DNA of 7,097 bases from SG8-40 sp050050435 (GCA_050050435.1 JASFUE010000172.1:1-7097), one strand, 5' to 3'; positions 1 to 6,156 are shown, counted from the first letter of the stretch. Translations and numbers: made by a program. Notes: generated by a model from the letters alone, not told the origin.

Positions 1-1
1 T

Positions 2-367
2 ATGACGCTACGCAAGATTACGATCGCCAATCGGGATGGCGCGACCTACCTGGTCGACGATCGCATACCATTGCTGGACAGTTTGCGCGCGCAAGGCGTG
101 GATTTGCCTTATGGTTGCCGCTACGGCGGTTGCATCACCTGCGCAGCGAAAGTGATAGATGGCGAGATAGACCAGACTGGACAGGTCGCGCTGAACAACC
201 GGCAAATCAACAACGGCTACGTCATTCTCTGTGTGGCGCGACCGATGACGAACTGCACACTGGAAGTTGGAGTCGAAAGTCACGACAAGCTCTATCGCAA
301 CCCGTTCCTCGACCCGCTTGCACCACATGAGCTGAAAGCGGACATCGCCACCCCCGGGGAGAGTTAA
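2..367 (+). CDS. Plant-type [2Fe-2S] ferredoxin
   Basis: Small electron carrier with one [2Fe-2S] cluster, expected in the cytoplasm. The 121-residue product has the classical ferredoxin fold signature: a beta-grasp start (KITIANRDG), then the cluster loop with Cys39, Cys44 and Cys47 in the C-x4-C-x2-C spacing, and the fourth ligand Cys77 in ILCVARP. About 25 residues follow the core domain, longer than the roughly 97 residues of photosynthetic ferredoxins; this tail (YRNPFLDPLAPHEL) is of unknown use. The ATG lies one base from the window edge, so its ribosome site cannot be seen and a start further upstream is possible, though the domain is complete from this ATG. The next gene begins two bases after the stop, so both are probably cotranscribed. 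The redox partner (oxygenase, reductase or other) is not visible here. Family assignment is firm; the physiological role is unknown. Confidence 0.93.
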   Translation: MTLRKITIANRDGATYLVDDRIPLLDSLRAQGVDLPYGCRYGGCITCAAKVIDGEIDQTGQVALNNRQINNGYVILCVARPMTNCTLEVGVESHDKLYRNPFLDPLAPHELKADIATPGES

Positions 368-369
368 GT

Positions 370-828
370 ATGGCCCACATGAACCACAAGGAAGATTATC
401 CCGAAGCGTATCTGGCCGGTATTCTCAAATCGGTCAAGACCATCGCCATGGTTGGTGCCAGTCCGGACAAGACCAAGTTCTCTTACGGTGTGCTCCGGGT
501 CTTGCACGAAACGGGCTTTAACATGATTCCGGTGAATCCCGGTATGGAAGGCGGAGAAATCAGGGGGCTCAAGGTGTATCCCACGCTGGCATCGATCGAT
601 CAACCTGTCGATATGGTCCAGGTATTTCGCCGCTCCGAGGAGTTGCCGGATGTCGCGCGCGAAGCGGTCGCGATTGGCGCCAAAGTACTGTGGAGCCAGA
701 TTGGCGTATATAACGAAGAAGCAGCGCGGATCGCCGAAGACGCCGGGCTCAAGGTCGTCATGAACCGCTGCCCGAAAATCGAACTGTTCCGGCCGTTCTG
801 GAAGCCAAAACTACACCTGACGATTTGA
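370..828 (+). CDS. CoA-binding Rossmann-fold protein (YccU-like)
   Basis: A 152-residue single-domain protein of the CoA-binding family (CoA_binding_2 / YccU type), which resembles the nucleotide-binding domain of succinyl-CoA synthetase alpha subunits. Visible landmarks are the phosphate-loop region TIAMVGASPDK (residues 24-34), the second strand ending in IPVNPG (53-58), VDMVQVFRR (80-88), KVLWSQIGVYNEEA (105-118) and the family's terminal MNRCPKIE (131-138). Length is normal for the family. The ATG at 370 has GGGGAGAG at 356-363 at a good distance; a second in-frame ATG at 379 is less well placed. It follows the ferredoxin stop by two bases, so the two are probably one operon. Members bind CoA, but no reaction has been assigned to most of them, so a ligand-sensing or redox-linked role is only inferred. 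Confidence 0.92.
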   Translation: MAHMNHKEDYPEAYLAGILKSVKTIAMVGASPDKTKFSYGVLRVLHETGFNMIPVNPGMEGGEIRGLKVYPTLASIDQPVDMVQVFRRSEELPDVAREAVAIGAKVLWSQIGVYNEEAARIAEDAGLKVVMNRCPKIELFRPFWKPKLHLTI

Positions 829-847
829 ATTGTTTTGGCGCGCTTCA

Positions 848-859
848 GCCCCGCGGGGC
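848..859. repeat. 12-base perfect GC palindrome after the CoA-binding gene
   Basis: GCCCCGCGGGGC is a perfect inverted repeat 20 bases after the stop of the CoA-binding gene. No T-run follows, so it is not a textbook intrinsic terminator. It could still stabilise the 3' end of the ferredoxin/CoA-binding transcript or be a protein site. Seen directly; function unknown. Confidence 0.4.
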
Positions 860-891
860 CCCAGGACTCCCACTGCGAGAGTCAAGCTTCT

Positions 892-920
892 ACGATGCTT
901 ATTCAGACGATACTTATTCA
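892..920. repeat. Tandem 14-base direct repeat in the EncFtn leader
   Basis: ACGATGCTTATTCA (892-905) is followed by ACGATACTTATTCA (907-920), identical except for one base and offset by 15 bases. The pair lies 55 to 84 bases before the start codon of the EncFtn-like gene and just upstream of a possible -10 element, where an operator or activator site would be expected. The binding protein is unknown. The AT-rich hexamers loosely recall a Fur site, but the match is not good enough to call one. Confidence 0.5.
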
Positions 921-930
921 ATGATGAACC

Positions 931-954
931 GTCACGGTAAAATAGGACTGTGAC
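931..954 (+). promoter_or_regulatory. Possible promoter/operator of the EncFtn-like gene
   Basis: TAAAAT at 938-943 matches five of six bases of a sigma-70 -10 box and lies 32 bases before the ATG at 976. It is enclosed by an inverted repeat, GTCAC at 931-935 and GTGAC at 950-954, as an operator overlapping a promoter would be. No convincing -35 hexamer is found 16-18 bases upstream (best is TATTCA at 915-920, inside the direct repeat), so a promoter here would be weak or activator-dependent. Prediction by eye only. Confidence 0.35.
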
Positions 955-975
955 ATAACAACACGGGAACCAAGA

Positions 976-1263
976 ATGGCAAACGAGGGATACCACGAAC
1001 CAATCAACGAACTCAGCGACGAAACGCGCGACATGCATCGCGCCATCACGTCATTGATGGAAGAACTGGAAGCGGTCGACTGGTACAACCAGCGCGTTGA
1101 CGCAACAAAGGACAAGGAATTAAAGGCGATCCTGGCCCACAATCGTGACGAGGAGAAAGAACACGCTGCCATGGTGCTCGAATGGATCCGCCGACAGGAC
1201 CCCAGGTTCGACAAGGAACTGAAAGACTACCTGTTCACCGAAAAACCGATCGCGCACAAATAG
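976..1263 (+). CDS. Encapsulated-ferritin-like (EncFtn) protein without loading tail
   Basis: A 95-residue, mainly helical ferritin-like protein of the EncFtn family, which oxidises Fe(II) at a di-iron site formed between two subunits and normally works inside an encapsulin shell. The core closely resembles what I recall of Rhodospirillum rubrum EncFtn: MEELEAVDWYNQRVD (28-42), ILAHNRDEEKEHAAM (52-66) and the final DYLFTEKPI. The ferroxidase ligands correspond to Glu30, Glu60 and His63 (Glu32, Glu62 and His65 in R. rubrum), and acidic Glu29 and Glu32 plus Trp36 and Tyr37 are kept. Family members usually have an extra C-terminal linker ending in a short shell-targeting peptide; this protein stops at EKPIAHK, and no such peptide is seen in the frame after the TAG. 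No encapsulin gene follows. A weak GGGA site (965-968) precedes the ATG. Family is confident; whether it works in a shell is open. Confidence 0.9.
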   Translation: MANEGYHEPINELSDETRDMHRAITSLMEELEAVDWYNQRVDATKDKELKAILAHNRDEEKEHAAMVLEWIRRQDPRFDKELKDYLFTEKPIAHK

Positions 1264-1366
1264 GGTGCAAGCGAGCAAGCTGCGAGCGAGCCGTTCGCAA
1301 TTGAACAAGTCGTCAACGAAGTACTAATTAGCGCCCCGCGAGGCCGAATAACAGACAGGCGTTCGG

Positions 1367-1385
1367 CGCCCGGGCATGCCGGGCG
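1367..1385. repeat. GC-rich hairpin overlapping the LuxR-type start codon
   Basis: CGCCCGG (1367-1373) and CCGGGCG (1379-1385) are perfect reverse complements around a five-base loop, GCATG, which contains the ATG at 1376. No T-run follows. It may end or stabilise the EncFtn transcript, or hold the putative start codon in a structured loop. It also weakens confidence that 1376 is a normal translation start. Structure seen in the sequence; role inferred. Confidence 0.45.
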
Positions 1386-1858
1386 GAATTCGAAAATGCG
1401 AATCGAACCCCGCCCTTCCCGGCATTGCCGCACGAAGTCAGTGCGAGATCATTCACGGCCTCTTTGTCGGAAAGGTCTTGGATCCATCAGCCGCTTTCAC
1501 GGCGCTGCGCCACCGGCCGGAGAGTCACCCCCTCCATGAGGCCAGTTTCGATTTCGAAGCCAACGGCACGCCACTTCGAGCGCGGTTGCTTGGCCAACGT
1601 GGCAGCACGCAGCTGCTACTGGTAGAGAAAGGCCAGGCGCGCACGGCAACGCCAGCCAGTTCGCTCGCCTCCTACCGTCTCACCCAACGGGAGGTGGAAG
1701 TACTGATGTGGGTTGCCCGCGGCAAGACCAACAAGGACATTGTCGACATCCTCGGCATGAGCCCGCGCACGGTCAACAAGCACCTCGAACACATCTACGT
1801 CAAGCTGGGCGTGGAAACACGCACCGCCGCCGCGGCATTCGTCAATATCGATTCCTGA
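1376..1858 (+). CDS. LuxR/GerE-type HTH protein, probably N-terminally truncated
   Basis: The C-terminal third is a clear LuxR/GerE helix-turn-helix: LTQREVEVLMWVARGKTN (about 102-119), DIVDILGMSPRTVNKHLEHIYVKLGV (about 121-146), ending in ETRTAAAAF. The preceding stretch PLRARLLGQRGSTQLLLVEKG (66-86) resembles the segment just before the HTH in larger sensor-type LuxR regulators. Residues 1 to about 45 resemble nothing I know, and no receiver, GAF or PAS domain is present. The frame is closed by a stop at 1349-1351, the only early ATG (1376) has no Shine-Dalgarno site, and it sits in a hairpin loop. This suggests either a short DNA-binding-only regulator with an unclear start or the 3' remnant of a longer gene. 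It faces the thioesterase gene with only 16 bases between stops. Targets are unknown; the adjacent EncFtn-like gene and the repeats before it are candidates. HTH call firm, gene integrity uncertain. Confidence 0.68.
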   Translation: MPGGIRKCESNPALPGIAARSQCEIIHGLFVGKVLDPSAAFTALRHRPESHPLHEASFDFEANGTPLRARLLGQRGSTQLLLVEKGQARTATPASSLASYRLTQREVEVLMWVARGKTNKDIVDILGMSPRTVNKHLEHIYVKLGVETRTAAAAFVNIDS

Positions 1859-1874
1859 AAGCGCGGAACTGGCC

Positions 1875-2291
1875 CTATCCTTCGGGTTTAACGTACGGCG
1901 CGAGCGCGGCGCGCAGATCATCGCCGATCGGTACTGGCCGGGCGCTTTGCATGTCGGTGAGAACGATTGTCGACCGGGTCACCAGCCGTTCCTCGCCATC
2001 GTCGCCACGGATCGTGTATTCAAGTCCGAGTGAAGAACCACCCAGCTTGAACACCGCGATTTCGACGTCGATCTGATCGCCGTATTTGCTCGGGCGCTTG
2101 AAGTCGGTTTCAAGGCGAACCATCGGCCAACCCAGGCGCAGGTCATTGATGTAGTGATGATGCGGATGTCCGATATGGCTCAGGAAGTCTTCTTTCGCTT
2201 CACTGAGGATGTAGAAGTACTGCGGATAAAAAACGATCCCGAAAGGATCGCAGTTGGAAAACTGCACCATTTTTCTGGTGGTGAACTTCAC
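1875..2291 (-). CDS. 4HBT-family acyl-CoA thioesterase (hot-dog fold)
   Basis: A 138-residue single hot-dog domain of the 4-hydroxybenzoyl-CoA thioesterase / YbgC-FadM group, which hydrolyses acyl-CoA thioesters in the cytoplasm. The signature lies at residues 10-25, QFSNCDPFGIVFYPQY: Asp15 matches the catalytic Asp, followed by the usual G-I-V-F-Y-P-x-Y. MVRLETDFKRPSKYGDQIDVEIAVFKLGGSS supplies the expected strands, and length is normal. The start is GTG at 2291, supported by GGAGG (minus strand of 2298-2302) six bases ahead; the next in-frame ATG (codon 8) would cut off the first strand. It is the last of three consecutive minus-strand genes, 99 bases after the GNAT-deacetylase fusion, and may share its transcript. 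Chain length and acyl type of the substrate cannot be told from the sequence. Confidence 0.9.
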   Translation of the reverse strand: MKFTTRKMVQFSNCDPFGIVFYPQYFYILSEAKEDFLSHIGHPHHHYINDLRLGWPMVRLETDFKRPSKYGDQIDVEIAVFKLGGSSLGLEYTIRGDDGEERLVTRSTIVLTDMQSARPVPIGDDLRAALAPYVKPEG

Positions 2292-2297
2292 GATCGG

Positions 2298-2302
2298 CCT
2301 CC
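2298..2302 (-). promoter_or_regulatory. Shine-Dalgarno site fixing the thioesterase GTG start
   Basis: Minus-strand GGAGG six bases before the GTG at 2291. Its strength and spacing support GTG rather than an internal ATG as initiator. Confidence 0.75.
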
Positions 2303-2390
2303 GCGATTGAATCCGGATAACTTGCTCTTGCGCCTGCAGGTGGCGGCGCAGATCCGCCGGAGCATGCAGCGCCCGGCACGAATCCCGATG

Positions 2391-4112
2391 CTAACCCAAC
2401 AGCCCGGTGAAGAATGCCGCCGCGCCCAGACGCAGGTTACGCAGCGTATAGCCGCCTTCCTGGACGACCAGCACCGGCACATTGAATGCGCTGAACAGTG
2501 CGCCAATGCGTTGCATGCCTTTGGTCGACACCTTGAATGCCCCGGTGGGGTCGCCGGACATGATGTCGAGTCCGAGGGAAATAACGAGATAGTCGGGCTT
2601 GAAGCGTTTGAGGACATTGAGCGCTTCGGCGAGCGTTTTCAGGTAGGTGTCGTCGTCGGTGCCGGGATAGAGCGGAAAGTTGCGGTTGTATCCCTTGCCC
2701 GGCCCTTCTCCGCGTTCGTCGCTGTAACCGGCAAAGTAGGGGTACGCTGTGCGCGGGTGGCCGTGAATGGAAACGAAGTAAACGTCATTGCGTTGGTAGA
2801 AAATTTCCTGCGAACCGTTTCCGTGGTGGTGGTCGATATCGATAAACGCCACCCGCCCGTGCCTGGACAAGTGGTGGGCAGCGATTGCCGCATTGTTGAA
2901 ATAGCAGAAGCCGCCGAAGACACGCGATTCGGCGTGGTGCCCGGGCGGTCGGCAAAGCACATAGGTATGCCGGCTGCCCTTGAGCAGGCGCTCGGCGCCG
3001 GTCAGCGTTGCATCCACCGCGTGCCGGGCCGCCTTGTAGGCATTCGCCGTGACCGGGGTGAACGTGTCGATACAGTAGTAGCCTGCCTTCATCTCCCAGG
3101 TCTTGGGAATCCGGTCCGGCCGGCGAATGGGGAATACGTTCGGATATACCAGTTCGCCGGGCGCCAGTTCCGTCGCCGCCTTTTTCAGGAACTCGAACAA
3201 CGCGTGACGATGCACTTCGGTAATGTGCTTTTCGCCAAAGTGCCTGACCTTGTGCCGAATCGGCGCCAGGCCTTCCAGCCCCTTCAGGATGAAACGCACT
3301 CGCGCCGGACGTTCCACATAGCCTTTTTCAGCGAGGTGGTGAATCTGGTGCGTGTCATCCGTTACCACGAGATCGAGCGGCGCAAGAGCGCCCGCCTTGC
3401 GCGGTAACGATACTTCCCTGCTGCGGTATCTCGGTTCGCGCAGCTTGACCGGATTGTCCCTGACGGATTCGAGAATGGTTTTGACGGGCGCGTCGGTGGC
3501 GGGCATCTTGCCCTTGATCAACAGAATGCGCGCAATGCATTTCTTCAGCGCACTCGCCGTCAGCGGCTTGGCCGGATCGTAGTTTTCGAAAACCAGGTAG
3601 GTCACATAGCCCTGGTTAGCTTTGTGGGTGACCGATTCGTACTGTGTGCCGACAACGGGAAACGCACCCATGCGCTCGTAGAATTCCATACGCCGCTGGT
3701 TGGTCCGCAAGCGCCCCGGCTCCCTGAGCTTGTCCACGTCATCCGGCGGCACGTCCATAAACAATCCCCGGCAACCCATTTCCCGAAGCACTTCGCGGTT
3801 GCGCTCATACAGTGCAACACCGTACCCGCGCGTCGGACGCTTGGGGTCGGTCGCGATGTAATCCAGATAGGCATACCTGAGCCGGGGAAAGAAAAAGCTC
3901 AGCGAGAAACCCAGAATGCGGTCCTTATCGCCCTCGGCGACCAGCAGCACAACGTCGAAATCGGTCTTGCTGGCAAACTTCAGGATCTCCGCAATGGTCG
4001 CCGAATATTGCGGGGCGTAGGGAAACGCCGTTTCGTAGATGCCAAGCACCGCGGCCAGTGCGATCTGGTCGCGCGGCGAATGCGCATTGTGAACCTGTCT
4101 GATCCGGAACAT
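2391..4112 (-). CDS. GNAT acetyltransferase - HDAC-type deacetylase fusion
   Basis: A 573-residue predicted two-enzyme protein. Residues 1 to about 178 look like a GNAT N-acetyltransferase: YLDYIATDP strand, then RPTRGYG-VALYERNREVLREMG in the position of the acetyl-CoA loop and helix, then EFYERMGAFPVVG. Residues about 250-573 form an arginase-fold deacetylase of the HDAC / acetylpolyamine amidohydrolase superfamily. RPPGHHAES carries the His392-His393 dyad; GFCYFNNAA follows; FIDIDHHHGNG supplies zinc ligands Asp427 and His429; SLGLD supplies the third ligand Asp516; QEGGY holds the transition-state Tyr555. All catalytic residues are intact. The substrate may be an acetyl-lysine protein, an acetylpolyamine or a small acetylamide. 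A longer reading starts at GTG 4118, but AGGAGGT (4121-4127) is only two bases from it and eight from the ATG at 4112, so 4112 is preferred. No signal peptide. It lies between the protease-hydrolase and thioesterase genes on the same strand. Deacetylase confident, GNAT good, substrate unknown. Confidence 0.92.
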   Translation of the reverse strand: MFRIRQVHNAHSPRDQIALAAVLGIYETAFPYAPQYSATIAEILKFASKTDFDVVLLVAEGDKDRILGFSLSFFFPRLRYAYLDYIATDPKRPTRGYGVALYERNREVLREMGCRGLFMDVPPDDVDKLREPGRLRTNQRRMEFYERMGAFPVVGTQYESVTHKANQGYVTYLVFENYDPAKPLTASALKKCIARILLIKGKMPATDAPVKTILESVRDNPVKLREPRYRSREVSLPRKAGALAPLDLVVTDDTHQIHHLAEKGYVERPARVRFILKGLEGLAPIRHKVRHFGEKHITEVHRHALFEFLKKAATELAPGELVYPNVFPIRRPDRIPKTWEMKAGYYCIDTFTPVTANAYKAARHAVDATLTGAERLLKGSRHTYVLCRPPGHHAESRVFGGFCYFNNAAIAAHHLSRHGRVAFIDIDHHHGNGSQEIFYQRNDVYFVSIHGHPRTAYPYFAGYSDERGEGPGKGYNRNFPLYPGTDDDTYLKTLAEALNVLKRFKPDYLVISLGLDIMSGDPTGAFKVSTKGMQRIGALFSAFNVPVLVVQEGGYTLRNLRLGAAAFFTGLLG

Positions 4113-4120
4113 GCGCACTC

Positions 4121-4127
4121 ACCTCCT
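4121..4127 (-). promoter_or_regulatory. Strong Shine-Dalgarno site of the GNAT-deacetylase gene
   Basis: Minus-strand AGGAGGT, nearly a full anti-16S match. Spacing is eight bases to the ATG at 4112 but only two to the in-frame GTG at 4118, which decides the start in favour of 4112. Confidence 0.8.
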
Positions 4128-4150
4128 GTAAGCGCGAAACGGAACGGAGT

Positions 4151-4184
4151 CCCGGCCCTTGATCCTTGCCGGGCGAATGCCGGC
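4151..4184 (-). repeat. Two mutually exclusive hairpins in the GNAT-deacetylase leader
   Basis: In + strand terms, CCCGGC (4151-4156) pairs with GCCGGG (4168-4173) around an 11-base loop, while GCCGG (4168-4172) can instead pair with CCGGC (4180-4184) around a 7-base loop. The shared arm means only one hairpin can form at a time. Both lie in the 193-base gap upstream of the strong ribosome site. This could be leader regulation or simply GC-rich chance; the stems are short. Confidence 0.3.
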
Positions 4185-4305
4185 TGTCGCCGACTGTCAT
4201 TTTTTGACCGGCGCGGATTCTATAGCGTCGCGACGAACAAGAGTAGCGATTTTTTCTTCGCCGCCGGCGCGCCGTATCACCCCGCTACCGACGGCCGAGC
4301 ACGCC

Positions 4306-6156
4306 TCAGTACTCGAGGGACTCCCGCGTAAACGGCTTTGGCGGGTTGGGTTTGCCAAGCACGGTTTTCAGGACGCTGTTCATCGTGACCGGATCGTTGT
4401 CGAAGCCGCCGTGGGAGGTACTTACGGAGTGAGCATTGACGCCAGCACGCCCGTCGCTGTAATGGAAGAAAAGGCGTTTCGGATCCAGTTTCTCCAGTTG
4501 CTTGCTGTAGCACTGCATCCCCAGCAAAGCCTCCGGCGGATCGATTTCTTCCTCGAACGCTCGCGAGACCAGGTACAGCAACGACTTGCGATAGACCGCA
4601 GCGACGTTGTCATCCTGCTCCACCTTGTCGGTCAGATTGTAGACATGCAAGGCATCCACGCCGAATGTACCCCCGCCGAGGTTGGGCAGGAACGCCTGGT
4701 GGAACAAGTCGACCGTGGCCGCCGGCGCCAACAGGCTGACCGAGGCGATACGCAGCTTCGCCTTCTGTGCGGCCAGTGCTTCGAGCAGATGTGCATGCAG
4801 GATGCCACCGGTGCTGTGCCCGACCAGATGGATCTTCTTGGGCAGTGCCCCGGCGCCGGAGATCGCCGAGAGAAAAGCAGTCAGTGTCTGCGTGCCCGGG
4901 CTGTTGCGCCGGGCGAACGCCTGCGCCGCGTCGGTTTTCATTTCACGCCATAGTGCGCGCCCGGGCCGGCGGGTGGCACGCTCGATAATGCGGTCAGTCC
5001 AGTCACTGATGCCGCCGGCACGTTCCTCGGCATCCGAACGCTTGCCGATGACCACATCCTTGATTTCTTCCAGAACTCCGGTGTCATACATGAAGTGAAA
5101 CGGGTAGATGCCGTTTGCCTTGAACGTGTCGCGCATTGCGGCGATGCGGCGAGCCGAATCGGTGACGCTGTTGAGACCACCGTGCGCGTAGATCAGCAGG
5201 TGCTGGTATTTCTTGCTGGCCGCGACCAGTTTCGCGGTTTGTTTGATGTCGGCAAGCGTGCTCCAGTATTTTCCGGACTCCGCAAAGCGCCCGTCATCAA
5301 TGTGCACGAAGTGCCCGGCGATTTCGTCGCGGCGCGGGTCCCTTGGCGAACCCGCAACGTCCCGCCCAATTGATGCACCAATCGGCGCCTTGCGACGGGA
5401 ATACAACTGCGGCGTGGGCAGTGCAAGTTGTACCACCCATGCATCAGATACGTTATCCATCCAGTCCTCGTAGGTCCAGATGGCGATACCGTTCCCTCCC
5501 CAGTCCGGGCCCCAGGAATTCTGCACATAAAAACCTTCCTCGTTGTAGCCGACGATGGCAAAGGCGTGTCCGCCTTCCTCCTGTTTTCGATACGGAATGT
5601 GGCCATCGGCCGTTGGCGACATCCAGCCGGAATGGACCTGGGCCGACGCGTAGACGGCGCCGACCTCGTTCAAGGCCGCGTGCATGTCCACGATGTTCTT
5701 GCGGATGCGGTAATAGGCGCCGAGGGTATGTGAACGCGCGTCCTTGGCGCGCGCCATGGTCAGATCCCCCACTCTGGTTGCGTCAAAGGGCCACAGTTGT
5801 TCGCTGCACACCCCCATGTGATACCAGCCCTTGATCGCGCCACGGCAACTCGAGCCTTCATATTTCTCCCCGCGCCACTCGTCATGACGTCGCGCCATTT
5901 CGTAGAGCATGCGCGGGCTGACCCTGACATCCCGCCCCTGGCGCTGGTGCAACAGATTGACTACCGCCGCGAGGCCAAAACCGGTGCAGGCGCCTTCGGT
6001 TCCCTGATCCAGTACGGTGTGGTCAACCGGTGGCGCTAATGCATGCTTAAGTGGCGCGAGCGTCGGCTGGTACCAACGATCCCGATAGTCCGGAATATCG
6101 GGTAGGGCGTCGAATTTCCGTTCGAACCGTTTGCCCCTGCTCTTTTCTTTTGCCAT
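4306..6156 (-). CDS. Papain-like cysteine protease - alpha/beta hydrolase fusion
   Basis: A 616-residue protein with two predicted catalytic domains (numbering from ATG 6156). Residues about 35-245 are a C1 papain-like domain: LDQGTEGACTGF gives oxyanion Gln51 and nucleophile Cys57, GGHAFAIVGY gives His197, and VQNSWGPDWGGNG gives Asn213 in the NSWG motif. There is no inhibitory propeptide and no signal peptide; the N-terminus is strongly basic (MAKEKSRGKRFERKF), so the enzyme is predicted cytosolic, unlike most papain relatives. Residues about 317-600 form an alpha/beta-hydrolase domain: LLIYAHGGLNS as the oxyanion strand, IHLVGHSTGG with nucleophile Ser448 in a G-H-S-T-G elbow, then a probable Asp510 (NLTDKVEQDD) and His582 (STSHGGF) or His576. 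The reaction could be lipase, esterase or amidase. GTG 6180 would add eight residues, but GGGGGAG five bases before ATG 6156 favours the latter. It is first of three minus-strand genes. Domain calls are confident; substrate and purpose unknown. Confidence 0.9.
   Translation of the reverse strand: MAKEKSRGKRFERKFDALPDIPDYRDRWYQPTLAPLKHALAPPVDHTVLDQGTEGACTGFGLAAVVNLLHQRQGRDVRVSPRMLYEMARRHDEWRGEKYEGSSCRGAIKGWYHMGVCSEQLWPFDATRVGDLTMARAKDARSHTLGAYYRIRKNIVDMHAALNEVGAVYASAQVHSGWMSPTADGHIPYRKQEEGGHAFAIVGYNEEGFYVQNSWGPDWGGNGIAIWTYEDWMDNVSDAWVVQLALPTPQLYSRRKAPIGASIGRDVAGSPRDPRRDEIAGHFVHIDDGRFAESGKYWSTLADIKQTAKLVAASKKYQHLLIYAHGGLNSVTDSARRIAAMRDTFKANGIYPFHFMYDTGVLEEIKDVVIGKRSDAEERAGGISDWTDRIIERATRRPGRALWREMKTDAAQAFARRNSPGTQTLTAFLSAISGAGALPKKIHLVGHSTGGILHAHLLEALAAQKAKLRIASVSLLAPAATVDLFHQAFLPNLGGGTFGVDALHVYNLTDKVEQDDNVAAVYRKSLLYLVSRAFEEEIDPPEALLGMQCYSKQLEKLDPKRLFFHYSDGRAGVNAHSVSTSHGGFDNDPVTMNSVLKTVLGKPNPPKPFTRESLEY

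Noticed and set aside
2342..2358. GGCGG...CCGCC hairpin between the deacetylase and thioesterase genes as a terminator
   Set aside because: The stem is only five base pairs and has no T-run, so it cannot be distinguished from chance in GC-rich DNA.
2154..3407. Long + strand open frame (417 codons) opposite the GNAT-deacetylase gene
   Set aside because: It is antisense to a protein with intact catalytic motifs, its translation has no recognisable fold, and it is explained by the GC-rich codon bias of the minus-strand gene.
4217..4240. Minus-strand TATAGAAT with TTGTTC upstream as a promoter for the GNAT-deacetylase gene
   Set aside because: The hexamers are only 10 bases apart, too close for a sigma-70 promoter, and no acceptable -35 is found at 16-18 bases.
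4200..4256. T-runs (TTTTT near 4201 and TTTTTT near 4251) as terminators
   Set aside because: They are on the + strand, where no gene ends, and no stable stem precedes them; on the minus strand they are A-runs.
3624..4953. Two further overlapping + strand open frames (235 and 264 codons)
   Set aside because: Both run antisense to the GNAT domain and the hydrolase domain, lack ribosome sites and show low-complexity, Arg-rich translations.
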